From assembly GCA_022616415.1 (NCBI GenBank), contig JAKEEU010000316.1, positions 16,275 to 80,274 of the forward strand: a DNA stretch of 64,000 bases, given 5' to 3'. The notes below the pieces were generated by a model. That model was not told the origin of the DNA and did not search any database. It saw only the letters and a program-made list of their open reading frames with translations. Positions 17,269 through 26,147 of this stretch are shown one piece after another; positions within the stretch are counted from its first letter, which is position 1, and the number at the start of each line of letters is the position of its first letter. Origin of the DNA: Candidatus Zhuqueibacterota bacterium (lineage in GTDB: Bacteria; Zhuqueibacterota; Zhuqueibacteria; Zhuqueibacterales; Zhuqueibacteraceae). The position numbers were made by a program, and so were the translations under genes.

Positions 17269-17451
17269 TTAGCCTGGTTCTTTCGCTCCAACTCCCAACC
17301 AGGCAATCATTTGTCGCAGTGCTTCATAGGCTTCCAAGCGGGCAGCATCCGTTCCGGCTGCTTCGGCTTTTTCGATATGTTGCTGCATTTGTCTCAACGC
17401 GATCGGTGTCATCGCCAGCAGAGCCTCTGCCCCGGAGGCGGCATATTTCAC
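17269..17451 (-). CDS. Small helical hypothetical protein (60 aa)
   Basis: A GTG-started frame encodes an Ala-rich helical peptide (LRQMQQHIEKAEAAGTDAAR and similar) with codon use like its neighbours. It lies just upstream of the SDR gene on the same strand. No clear ribosome site or domain is visible, so it may be a fragment of a longer lost gene. Confidence 0.35.
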   Translation of the reverse strand: MKYAASGAEALLAMTPIALRQMQQHIEKAEAAGTDAARLEAYEALRQMIAWLGVGAKEPG

Positions 17452-17503
17452 CAGAACATACCATTCTCAAACTACCTTGTGCAATTCCAGGCAACGCATT
17501 TGA

Positions 17504-18169
17504 CTACTTATTCACCCGCCAAGCTTCCGCCGGCAGCGGAGTTGTGAGATAATTGCCGAGAAAAGTCTTGCCTTGCGAGCGGTACATTTTACCATCCCAT
17601 TGATAGCGCTCTTGCGCCAGGCTTTGCTGGCTCGTGCTTTCCATGTCGCGATGGTACAGTAAAATGTCGGCATAGCCCTCAAGGCCAGATTCGCCAAGCT
17701 CGACCGCCAGTGTCAAAAGGTTGTGCGATGGCAGCAAGTTGCGCAAGCCGTCCGGGGTGCGCTGCCAAAGCCAAACGCTGCAGCCGCCGCTGCCGCACCA
17801 GCCCGGCACATTCGAGATAAAAAGCTCTTTGCTGCCGTCGCCGTTCACATCCACCGCCAACGTCTTCCACTCGGCAACGTCGTTGCGCTTGATGTCGGCG
17901 CCTTGCTTCGCCATGCTCTGCAACAAATCTTTGGGCAAGCGACCGTCCGGTGTCACCACATCCCAAACCGAACCAGCCGGCGGACCGGTGGGCTCGGGCT
18001 CGATAATCACCGGCGGCGAAGGCGCTTCAACCGTTGGCGTCGCCGGCTCGGTCTCCACTTTGGGCGAAGCTTTACGGAAACATCCTACCAGCAAAATAGC
18101 CCAAACGATCGAGACCAGCGAGCTGAAAGCCCAAATTTTTGCCGGAGCACGAAACTGCACGCGCATCAT
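17504..18169 (-). CDS. Lipoprotein with VCBS/FG-GAP-like calcium loop
   Basis: From ATG 18169 (a longer frame goes to 18232) the protein has a hydrophobic signal segment and lipobox LVGC. A Pro/Glu/Thr-rich linker follows, then a globular part with DVNGDGSKELFIS, a typical integrin-like or dockerin-like calcium loop. The function is unknown. It follows the second TonB receptor by about 90 bp on the same strand across a short palindrome, so it may belong to that envelope locus. Confidence 0.7.
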   Translation of the reverse strand: MMRVQFRAPAKIWAFSSLVSIVWAILLVGCFRKASPKVETEPATPTVEAPSPPVIIEPEPTGPPAGSVWDVVTPDGRLPKDLLQSMAKQGADIKRNDVAEWKTLAVDVNGDGSKELFISNVPGWCGSGGCSVWLWQRTPDGLRNLLPSHNLLTLAVELGESGLEGYADILLYHRDMESTSQQSLAQERYQWDGKMYRSQGKTFLGNYLTTPLPAEAWRVNK

Positions 18170-18235
18170 TATTTTGTCACTAAAGTAAAAAATATGATTT
18201 GCTACATGTGCTATTTTGTTAGGTAAAATCAACAG

Positions 18236-18254
18236 CCCAGTCGGGCCGACTGGG
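18236..18254. terminator. Compact palindrome after the TonB-receptor gene
   Basis: CCCAGTCGG and CCGACTGGG arms meet around one base, 6 bp beyond the receptor stop. It is hairpin-forming but lacks a strong T-run, so it is a weak terminator or a processing site. Confidence 0.4.
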
Positions 18255-18260
18255 TTACGG

Positions 18261-20540
18261 CTACTGTTCCCACATCATCCCAATCGCAAAATTGCGTACT
18301 TCGTTGGCGTCGCGCTCACGCTCGGTGTAGGTGTATTGCAAAATATTGCGCACCGCCAATTGCGCGGTGAGTCCCTGCCAGCGATAGAGCAGGCGCATAT
18401 CGAGCTGTTTCTTGGGCACGCGCTGGTCGTCCTTGTAAAGCTGCACTTGCTCGCGTTCCAGTTTCGAGGCGAAAGTGTAATCAGCCTCCAAAGCGACGGG
18501 GCCGAGACTGAGCGAAGGCGAGAGGTACGCAATCAAGCGTGGGCGATAACTCAACAGATCACCTTTGGGGAACAACAAGCCATTCACCAGGCTCGTTTGG
18601 GTGATAACAGGCTCGGTCCAGGTGGCGGTGGCTTCGAGCCGCAGCCGCTCACGCCAAAATTGAAAACGCCCGGACGCCTCAATGCCCCGAATCCGTGCGT
18701 GGGGGATGTTGACGAGCGTTCCCGAAGCATCGGGTTTGATCACCGGCTCGATCAAATCACGATAGGTGTTGTGAAAAGCGGTGGCTTCTAAATTGGCTAA
18801 ATTGCCGAAGCGCTGGCGCACGCCGAGTTCGAACGCAAGTGACCGCTCGGTAAAAATTGTCGCGTTCGGCAGAAACGGCAACGGCTGGTCGAATTGCAAA
18901 AAGCGCTCGCCCAACACCGGGATGCGAATGCCCCGGCCCAACGCCGCGTGCAGTACGGTTTCGCCAAAAAGTTGATAGCTCGTGCCGAGCTGCGGACTCA
19001 AGTATTGCTCTTCTCTGCCGTCCGGCAAAGGATTGATCACCGGCTTGCGTTTGACAAAGTGCGTGTATTGCTCAGGGCCGGGCAATAAATAAAAATGATC
19101 GTAGCGCAGTCCGGCGGTGAAACGCAACCTCCAATGTGGCTGCCAGATTTGCTGCAAGTATGGCGAAAGTGTGTAAGCGAAATGGCGGCCAATGTCGCGC
19201 TGCTCGGCAAAATCATAATGATATTCCACGCCCAGCGTGAAACTCATGCTACTGTCCATGCGCGCGTGAAGCTGCCAATCCAAGCCCGGGCCTTGCGCCG
19301 GTTGAAAATCGCCGGCCACTTTGAATTGATTGCCGGTCAATTGCCGCACCAGCGAAGCGCGCCATTTGAACTCCAGCCAGTCATTGGTTTTGAGACGATA
19401 CTGGAGATAAAAGGTATACGCATCGAGCGCGATACGGTAAGCCAAGAACTCTTCCGGCACGAGATAGGGATGTTCCGGGCGCGATTGCACGAACTCGCCG
19501 CGGCGATCCCGCGTATAAGCGCCGAAGAGCGTCAACTCGGAGCGGCTGCCAAACGCGTGGATGAGCTTGCCGGTAAAATTCCAGCGCTGAAAATGGCGGT
19601 TCTGCCGGTCGCCGGTGGATTCGTGCCGGCCCAACGAAAAACGCATTCCCCATTTGCCAATTTGCCGCGAGTAACTGAGATCGGTACGATTGAAATTCAG
19701 CGTGCGGTCGGTCCAATGCCATTCGGACTCATAAGGCTTGTCATAAATTCCCGCGCTGGTGCGAATCGCCAATCGGCCTTGCGGCTGCGGTGCGCGGGTG
19801 ATGATGTTGATCACGCCGCCGAGCGCAAACGAGCCATAGAGCGCCGAGGCCGGGCCTTTGATCACTTCGATGCGCTCGACGTCGGTGATCGGCAGCAAAT
19901 CCCAATTCATCGTGCCGAAATCGCTCGTCAACGCCGGAATGCCGTCGAGCAAAATCAGCACGCGGCTGCCGAAGCCGCGCGTGTAGCCGGTGCTGTTGCG
20001 GACGTTGACGTTTTCGCCCACAAGGCTTACGCCCGGAATGCTCGTGAGCGCCGCATCCAATCGCAGCGGATTGCGCCGCAACGCCTCTTGCCCGGTCAGC
20101 GCGCTGACGCTGACCACCGCGGTTTTTATTTCTTCAGGCCGGCGGCTCGCCGTGACCACCACCTCGGCAATTTCCAGCGTGCCGGGTTTGAGCGCAAAAT
20201 TCTGATACGTGATGGAGTCGGCATTGACCTGGACTGTGGTTATCACGGTTTGATAGCCGACGAAGCTGGCGCGCAGCATATAAGTTCCCGGCGGCACGCG
20301 CTTGATCTCAAACATGCCATTCAAGTCCGTCACCGCGCCGAGCGATGTTCCCTGCAGGTGAATGTTAGCGCCCGGCAGCGCCTCACTGTTTTGCGCATCA
20401 TTGACCCGGCCGCGCAACTCGCCGTAGAATTGCGCTTCGGCTGCCGTCGTTAACCAAAAAAGCCAAATGCTTGCTGATAGTAAAATATGGACCCAAACGG
20501 CGCGGGTCGTCTTTGATTGCCTCACGTTGAATTCCCTCAA
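18261..20540 (-). CDS. TonB-dependent receptor with carboxypeptidase-regulatory-like N-domain (copy B)
   Basis: The 759-residue outer-membrane transporter has a signal segment (about 12-36), then a CarboxypepD_reg-like beta-sandwich (about 38-120, SEALPGANIHLQGTSLGAVT). A plug domain follows (about 125-245, EVVVTASRRPEEI, GSRVLILLDGIPAL, VERIEVIKGPASALYG), then a 22-strand barrel. These receptors import large or scarce ligands using TonB energy. It is a paralogue of 21553-23742 and each follows a related lipoprotein gene. The ligand is unknown. Confidence 0.92.
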   Translation of the reverse strand: MREFNVRQSKTTRAVWVHILLSASIWLFWLTTAAEAQFYGELRGRVNDAQNSEALPGANIHLQGTSLGAVTDLNGMFEIKRVPPGTYMLRASFVGYQTVITTVQVNADSITYQNFALKPGTLEIAEVVVTASRRPEEIKTAVVSVSALTGQEALRRNPLRLDAALTSIPGVSLVGENVNVRNSTGYTRGFGSRVLILLDGIPALTSDFGTMNWDLLPITDVERIEVIKGPASALYGSFALGGVINIITRAPQPQGRLAIRTSAGIYDKPYESEWHWTDRTLNFNRTDLSYSRQIGKWGMRFSLGRHESTGDRQNRHFQRWNFTGKLIHAFGSRSELTLFGAYTRDRRGEFVQSRPEHPYLVPEEFLAYRIALDAYTFYLQYRLKTNDWLEFKWRASLVRQLTGNQFKVAGDFQPAQGPGLDWQLHARMDSSMSFTLGVEYHYDFAEQRDIGRHFAYTLSPYLQQIWQPHWRLRFTAGLRYDHFYLLPGPEQYTHFVKRKPVINPLPDGREEQYLSPQLGTSYQLFGETVLHAALGRGIRIPVLGERFLQFDQPLPFLPNATIFTERSLAFELGVRQRFGNLANLEATAFHNTYRDLIEPVIKPDASGTLVNIPHARIRGIEASGRFQFWRERLRLEATATWTEPVITQTSLVNGLLFPKGDLLSYRPRLIAYLSPSLSLGPVALEADYTFASKLEREQVQLYKDDQRVPKKQLDMRLLYRWQGLTAQLAVRNILQYTYTERERDANEVRNFAIGMMWEQ

Positions 20541-20564
20541 GTTGACTAAAATGCTGCATTATTA

Positions 20565-21467
20565 CTATTGCCCGCAGTTCTCGATCACCGAGAAACGAAT
20601 GCCGCCGGGCAAGGTTGCAAAGTTGGCGTCAAAATCAATTTGTGTCGCCGGTTTATCGATGCTGGTTTCAGCGCTGGCCGGCCACAGCGAATCTTCGACG
20701 CAACGATAAAAGCCGATCGCCCGGATATCGGCGAGATTGGCCGTCTTACCTTTCCAAAACAGCGCGATGAATTTGTATTTGCCGCTGTTGACCGCGGCGG
20801 AATAAGGATAGGAGGCGACCGATGCGCGTTGCAAAACAAAAAGGAACGAGCTAAAATTCAAATAGTCGAATTGGCTGCGCGGAATCTCCGAATAAAAGCC
20901 GAGCACAAAGAAATCCGTGTCGTCACGCCAAGCGCCTTTAAAGTTGATCGTGCCCCTGATGCTGGCGTCACGCTTGGTAAATAGCCAGTAAGCGCGCACA
21001 TCAACGCTATCCGCCACCGGATGGTCTTTGCCGATCACCACTTCCTTGGGCGCGAACTCCTGCTTGGTGAAATCGACGCCGTACAAACCGAGGATGTTCG
21101 CGATGTTCCAAGCCTGGCCCTCGCGGCGCCAGAGAATGGCAGTGATGGCATAAGTTCCCGGCTCAACCACTACCTCGTAATGCACGGTGTCCGGCCCGGT
21201 GTGCGACGCGTCGCGATTGAACGGCAGCGGATCGCTGAGAATGACGTCGGTGGTAAAATTTTCCGGCGGAACTTTCTTGGCAATGACGACACGCGCTTCA
21301 CGCACGTAAAATGGCGGCGGGCCGCCCTCGAAAATAATCATGCCTTTGATGCGCGACGGCACCGGATCGAGGCCGTGATCGTAGCTGCAGCCGCCTCCTA
21401 TTAGCAAGAGAAAAGCGAGGGCAGACAGACACGTTGGGATTTGAAATCTCATCACAATACCCGCCAA
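20565..21467 (-). CDS. Lipoprotein paired with TonB receptor (copy B)
   Basis: The 300-residue protein has lipobox GGGC followed by SYDHGLDPVPSRIKG. A family of repeated beta motifs follows. It is a clear paralogue of the 24721-23819 lipoprotein: both share C-(E/S)-(F/Y)-D-x-GL, a 'GLYGVDF/GIYGFNP' motif, 'AYWLFTKRDASI/ALWAFTQFDATL' and a conserved IGFY near the end. Its stop lies 24 bp before the TonB-receptor start. By analogy with SusD-like partners it may capture ligand at the surface; that is inference, since it has no SusD fold that I can see. Confidence 0.8.
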   Translation of the reverse strand: MAGIVMRFQIPTCLSALAFLLLIGGGCSYDHGLDPVPSRIKGMIIFEGGPPPFYVREARVVIAKKVPPENFTTDVILSDPLPFNRDASHTGPDTVHYEVVVEPGTYAITAILWRREGQAWNIANILGLYGVDFTKQEFAPKEVVIGKDHPVADSVDVRAYWLFTKRDASIRGTINFKGAWRDDTDFFVLGFYSEIPRSQFDYLNFSSFLFVLQRASVASYPYSAAVNSGKYKFIALFWKGKTANLADIRAIGFYRCVEDSLWPASAETSIDKPATQIDFDANFATLPGGIRFSVIENCGQ

Positions 21468-21485
21468 AAAATAAAAAATTTTTCC

Positions 21486-21545
21486 CCAACGGATAGATTA
21501 AGACCAACGGATGCTTTTATCCGCTGGTCTTAATTCATCCGTTGG
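21486..21545. repeat. Inverted repeat of the CCAACGGAT family (second copy)
   Basis: Arms of 27 bp (21486-21512 and 21519-21545) pair at about 24 positions around a 6-base loop. They share the CCAACGGATxxx start with the element at 16355 but have a different inner stem. A T-run follows on the plus strand and a T-rich stretch on the minus strand, between the copy-A receptor and the copy-B lipoprotein. Confidence 0.8.
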
Positions 21546-21552
21546 CGTTTTT

Positions 21553-23742
21553 TTAAAATTCTCCCGAAATCGAAAACGCAAAATTGCGCACTTCACCGAG
21601 TACGCGCTCGACCGGCGTGTAGTTGTAATTGATCGCATTCTTCACTGCCAACTGCATCGACAACTGGCCCAAGCGATAGAGCAGGCGCAGGTTCAAAACC
21701 TTCTGCGGCACACGCTCGTCAAACGGAAAAAACGTCACGGTCTCGTAGCGCGACATATAACGGTAATCTGCCTCCAGCGTCGCCGGCCCGAAAGAGAGCG
21801 AGGGCGAGATAAACACGGTGAAGCGCGGACGGTATGGCAGCGCCTGGCCTTTTCTCAAGCCGCTGGCGGCGTCGTCGGACAAATTTTCCGAATCCATCCA
21901 GGTCAACGCCGCTTCCAGGCCCAACCGGTTTTTCCAGCCGCGCGCTTTGATCTCGGCTTCGAGGCCGCGAATGCGCGCCGGCGGATAATTGCGAAACTGC
22001 CCGCCGAGCTGGCCGCGCAACTGCGTCAGCTCGATGAGATAATCATATTTGTTCCAAAACGCCGTGATCTCCGCCGAGAGATTTTCGCCGAGGCGTTGCC
22101 GGAGGCCGGCGTCAAACAGCGTCGAGCGCTCCGGCTGCAAATCCGGATTGCTGACGATCCGCACGTTCGTGCCGGGCGGCGTTTGGCTGAAGCGCTCGGC
22201 AATCGAAGGCACGCGAAAGCCGCGGCCGAAAGAAAAGTGCAAAATCGAGCCGGGCAAGAAATTGTAACTGGCGCCGAGCTTCGGACTCAGTTGCGTCTCC
22301 ACCGAATCGCCGACGACCACATACGTGTCATAACGCAAACCGGCGTGGAGCTGCCAGATTTGCGAAATTTTCCAAAGCTCTTGAAAATAGGGCGAAATCG
22401 CCTGGCCGTTGTGCGTGCCGTAATATCTGGACTCGACGTCGTCACGCTTGTAATCGACGCCGAACAACAGGCTGTGATCCGGGTGCGGCAGCCAATTGCC
22501 TTGCACCTCACCGCTCAAACCGAGCGCCGGCTTGAAATCCTTCGTTAGATTGAACGGCAAGCCGATGATCTGCGTGTTGTACGACAAGCGAACCTTTGTT
22601 GAGAATTTCGGCGAAAAAAGTTTGTTGTAAATGAGTGAGGCCGCCACACCGTCCACATTGATGCGGTCGCGAAACATCGTTCTCAAGGCATTGTCCTGAT
22701 CCGTCCATTGCAGAAAGAAACCGCGTGCATCACGGCTGTACGTCATGAAAAGCGAGAGAATGGAGTTGTCCGGAAAATTGTGTACCGCTTTGCCGGTGAA
22801 ATACCAGCGCCGAAATTCGCCATTCTCGCGGTCGCCGGTGGATTCGTGACGCGAAACCGCGAGCCGCAGGCCAAGGCGGCGAAAGGTGTTGCTGAAACTC
22901 GCATCGGTACGATAATAATACAGTGTGCGGTTCGTCCAGCGCCAGGCATCGACTGACGGATCGTCGTAGACGCCGGCGCTTTGGCGAAAGCTGAAAGACG
23001 GCGTTAAGGTCGGCCGCCGCGTCAGCACGTTCACTACGCCACTGATGCCGCCGGCGCCATACAACACCGAGGCCGCGCCCTTCAAAACTTCGATGCGCTC
23101 GACTTCGGTGACCGGCAAAATATCCCAATTGGCGCGCCCGAGATCGCTGGTCAACACCGGCACGTCGTCGATTAACAGCAACACGCGGCTGGCGCCGAGG
23201 CCGAGCAAAGTGTAGCCGGAACCGCCGCGCACATTAACGTTTTCGCCGACCAGATTCACGCCGGCAATGCTTTGCATGCTCTCATCGATGCGGAGGCGAT
23301 CGCGGCGCCGGATTTCCGAGGAGGCGATCACACCGACGCTGTTGGCGGCGCGCTGCAAATCTTCCTGCTGGCGCGCGCCGGTGGCAATAACCTGATCAAA
23401 GGGAATCGGCGAAGGCCGCAACGCGATTTGAATCTGTGAAGTCGAATCGCGCTGCACGCGAATGCGCGCCTGCTCGCTATGATAGCCGATATACGACACT
23501 CGCAGGAAATGCGCACCCGGCGGCACCTGCCTGATCACAAAGCGCCCGTTGACGTCGGTGACGGCACCGAGCAATGTTTGCGTGACCTGCACATTCGCAC
23601 CGGGCAGCGGCCCGCCGGTTTCGGCATCAGTGATCACACCGGCAATTTTTCCTGTAGATTGGCTGAATACTGCGGAAGTAAACGACAACAAAATACAACA
23701 AAGAAGTTTATAGCTCATAAGAATTTTTATGTCCTTCTGCAA
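21553..23742 (-). CDS. TonB-dependent receptor with carboxypeptidase-regulatory-like N-domain (copy A)
   Basis: The 729-residue protein has a signal peptide (about 8-28), a CarboxypepD_reg-like domain (about 29-110, TGGPLPGANVQVTQTLLGAV), a plug (about 115-235, SRVLLLIDDVPVL, VERIEVLKGAASVLYG) and a barrel. It is colinear with the 18261-20540 receptor through the whole length but clearly diverged, indicating an old tandem duplication. It follows the copy-A lipoprotein by 76 bp. Confidence 0.92.
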   Translation of the reverse strand: MQKDIKILMSYKLLCCILLSFTSAVFSQSTGKIAGVITDAETGGPLPGANVQVTQTLLGAVTDVNGRFVIRQVPPGAHFLRVSYIGYHSEQARIRVQRDSTSQIQIALRPSPIPFDQVIATGARQQEDLQRAANSVGVIASSEIRRRDRLRIDESMQSIAGVNLVGENVNVRGGSGYTLLGLGASRVLLLIDDVPVLTSDLGRANWDILPVTEVERIEVLKGAASVLYGAGGISGVVNVLTRRPTLTPSFSFRQSAGVYDDPSVDAWRWTNRTLYYYRTDASFSNTFRRLGLRLAVSRHESTGDRENGEFRRWYFTGKAVHNFPDNSILSLFMTYSRDARGFFLQWTDQDNALRTMFRDRINVDGVAASLIYNKLFSPKFSTKVRLSYNTQIIGLPFNLTKDFKPALGLSGEVQGNWLPHPDHSLLFGVDYKRDDVESRYYGTHNGQAISPYFQELWKISQIWQLHAGLRYDTYVVVGDSVETQLSPKLGASYNFLPGSILHFSFGRGFRVPSIAERFSQTPPGTNVRIVSNPDLQPERSTLFDAGLRQRLGENLSAEITAFWNKYDYLIELTQLRGQLGGQFRNYPPARIRGLEAEIKARGWKNRLGLEAALTWMDSENLSDDAASGLRKGQALPYRPRFTVFISPSLSFGPATLEADYRYMSRYETVTFFPFDERVPQKVLNLRLLYRLGQLSMQLAVKNAINYNYTPVERVLGEVRNFAFSISGEF

Positions 23743-23818
23743 GAAACCCTTTTGTTTTCAGCAATCAGTTTGAATTGAAAAAAGGATCCTGCGGAATGAC
23801 AGACTCCTCCTGGGGTTA

Positions 23819-24721
23819 CTATTTTCCAAATGCGGGTGTTGCGCTGCCCAATTTCACCCCCTCCGGCAGCGTTGAAAAATCGATGACGAAATTGACGCCC
23901 TCGGCAGTTTTTTCAGAGGCAACTTGCAATTCACCGGGACGAGAAAGGTTTGCCGGATCGGGATAAAAGCCGATGCAACGAATATGTTTGGGGTCATTGT
24001 CACCTTTGCGTTTCCAAAATGCGCCAATGAATTTGTACAAGCCGTTTCGCACGGAAGTTGTGTAGTCCAGTTCTTTGTTGTCCGTTCCGGGTTTGGTGAT
24101 GGGCAAAGGAATGCCGCCCAACAAACCGAGCGAATTGGCGATATTGTCGAGATCCGGAATGCCGGTAAAGGCGCCGAGCAGAAGAACTTCGGTATCATCG
24201 GGCCATGCTCCGGCAAAAGTGACCCTGCCGGCGAGCGTCGCGTCAAACTGGGTAAACGCCCATAACGCGTGAACGTTGACATCGTCGGATACCGGCTGCG
24301 ATTCGGTCAGTTGCACCGGCTTGAGAGCAAAATCCACTGGCGGATTGAAGCCGTAGATGCCCATCAAATTGTTGAACGCCCAATCCTTGCCGCGCGCTTT
24401 CCACAACACGCCGACCGCGGGATAATTGCCCACCGGCACCGAAAGCTGATAAGACGCGGTATCAAGATCGAATCTGACCGCATTGCTGAAATACACGTCG
24501 CCAAAACCTGCTGGCGGCAAATTGGCCACGGCGATCACGCGTACCTCCTCGACATTTTGCGGGCGCGACGCAGGGTCGAGAAAAATGACTTTGCCGGAAA
24601 TTCTTGTCTTCGAAGGGCCGAGGCCTTGGTCAAATTCACAAGACATAGACAAACAGAAAATAGCGGCGGCAAACAACAGAAATTGACTCAGCCGAAGGAA
24701 ATGTTTAAAGCTCAAAATCAT
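23819..24721 (-). CDS. Lipoprotein paired with TonB receptor (copy A)
   Basis: From ATG 24721 (a longer frame starts at 24736) the protein has a signal peptide with lipobox LSMSC followed by EFDQGLGPSKTRISGKV. It is homologous along its length to the 20565-21467 protein. It is the first gene of the duplicated lipoprotein-receptor array. The function is unknown beyond surface lipoprotein. Confidence 0.8.
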   Translation of the reverse strand: MILSFKHFLRLSQFLLFAAAIFCLSMSCEFDQGLGPSKTRISGKVIFLDPASRPQNVEEVRVIAVANLPPAGFGDVYFSNAVRFDLDTASYQLSVPVGNYPAVGVLWKARGKDWAFNNLMGIYGFNPPVDFALKPVQLTESQPVSDDVNVHALWAFTQFDATLAGRVTFAGAWPDDTEVLLLGAFTGIPDLDNIANSLGLLGGIPLPITKPGTDNKELDYTTSVRNGLYKFIGAFWKRKGDNDPKHIRCIGFYPDPANLSRPGELQVASEKTAEGVNFVIDFSTLPEGVKLGSATPAFGK

Positions 24722-24945
24722 GTTCCATATCACCAAATTTTAAAAGGTTCTCACCCACGGAAGTGGAAATCCCACTTCATAGAAATAATTTCACACAGAT
24801 CAAAAACTCACACGGATTAACTGCCCGATTTTTGCGCGAGCTTTTGGGTCCATTTGATACCCCATTGTTTTATAAATCCAATTCTGCGAGGTTTGAATTG
24901 CAGTAATCAAAATAAACTCTCAATTTCCATTAATCCAAAAATCCG

Positions 24946-26130
24946 TCAATCCATTGATCCAGTAAATCCTTCCAAAAACCGGATCGCCAAACCGGCCAGC
25001 ATCACCATCCCAGTTTCCAGCGCGTTGTCGTTGAAATTGAACGTGTCGGAATGGAGCAGAGAGGCGGGGCTGACGCCGAGACGAAACATGGCGCCGGGGT
25101 ATTTTTGCAAATAGTACGCAAAGTCTTCGCCGCCCATGCTCGGCTCTTTTAGCTCGAACACTTTGGAGGGCCCGACGACTTCGTTGGCAAATTTTTCAAC
25201 GAGCGCGAGCATGCGATCATCATTGACGAGCGCCGGATAACCCGTATCGATTTTCACTTCGGCGCGGCCGCCAAACGATTGCGCCACGCCTTCCACCAAC
25301 TCGGTGAAACGGCGGCTCATGCGCTCGCGCGTCTCAGCATTCAACGTGCGAATCGTGCCGCCGAGCCGAACTTCCGCCGGGATGACGTTATCCGCCGTCC
25401 CGCCATGAATCATGGTCACGCTAATCACCGCCGGATCAGCACCGTGCCGCTCGCGCGTCACCAAACTTTGCACTGCCGTAATCACGTATGCCGAGATCAA
25501 AACCGGATCGATCGCTCCCAACGGGTGCGCAGCGTGTCCAGCCTTGCCGTAAATGCCGACTTCAAAATCGTCGATGGCTGACATCATTGCGCCGCGGCGA
25601 AGGCCGATGGTTCCGGCGGGCAAATATGGCCAAGCGTGTAGCGCAAAAAAAGCGCCGATATCGAGGCCGGCCAAAAGGTTCGAGGCCAACAGCGCCCTGC
25701 CGCCGCCGTTATTCTCTTCCGCCGGTTGAAAGACACAAATAATGTTACCGCGCAGCTCGTGGCGCAGTTCCGCCAGAATCTTTGCCGCGCCGAGCAAAAC
25801 CGCGGTGTGCCCGTCGTGGCCGCACGCGTGCATGCAGCCGGCATTTTGCGAGCGATACGGCAAGTCGCTCTTTTCAGCGATGGGCAACGCATCAATATCC
25901 GCGCGCAAGCCGACCGTCGGGCCGGGCTTGCCGCCGCGAATGATTGCGACCGTCGCGTAAAAATTATCCGTCGTGCGCAATTCGAGATTGAGCGGCGCGA
26001 GAAATTTTCGGATAAACGCTGCAGTCTCTTTTTCTTGCCAGCTCAATTCCGGATGCTGATGCAGATGTCGCCGTGCAGCAGTGATTTCCGGAAGATATTC
26101 GTGCGCGAGTTGTCGGATTTTGATATTCAT
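24946..26130 (-). CDS. M20-family amidohydrolase (hippurate/N-acyl amino-acid hydrolase type)
   Basis: The 394-residue metallohydrolase has the M20D motifs GLRADIDALPI (about 75-85) and ACGHDGHTAVLLGAA (about 102-116). It has further metal-binding residues in PAEENNGGGR and the dimerisation insert GHAAHPLG (about 195). The family cleaves N-acyl or N-aromatic amides of amino acids in the cytoplasm. It lies 17 bp behind the UvrD-like helicase on the same strand but has a different base composition, so it is probably a chromosomal neighbour and not part of the defence pair. An ATCCA-word repeat overlaps its 3' end. Confidence 0.92.
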   Translation of the reverse strand: MNIKIRQLAHEYLPEITAARRHLHQHPELSWQEKETAAFIRKFLAPLNLELRTTDNFYATVAIIRGGKPGPTVGLRADIDALPIAEKSDLPYRSQNAGCMHACGHDGHTAVLLGAAKILAELRHELRGNIICVFQPAEENNGGGRALLASNLLAGLDIGAFFALHAWPYLPAGTIGLRRGAMMSAIDDFEVGIYGKAGHAAHPLGAIDPVLISAYVITAVQSLVTRERHGADPAVISVTMIHGGTADNVIPAEVRLGGTIRTLNAETRERMSRRFTELVEGVAQSFGGRAEVKIDTGYPALVNDDRMLALVEKFANEVVGPSKVFELKEPSMGGEDFAYYLQKYPGAMFRLGVSPASLLHSDTFNFNDNALETGMVMLAGLAIRFLEGFTGSMD

Positions 26131-26147
26131 AAAGAGATATAAAAGTG

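Noticed and set aside
19095..20453. Long plus-strand ORF (452 codons) opposite a TonB receptor
   Set aside because: It is a mirror of a GC-rich gene; composition is Arg/Ala/His-rich with no motif.
21511..22548. Plus-strand ORF (345 codons) opposite the other TonB receptor
   Set aside because: Same reason: it is the antisense shadow of a clear receptor gene.
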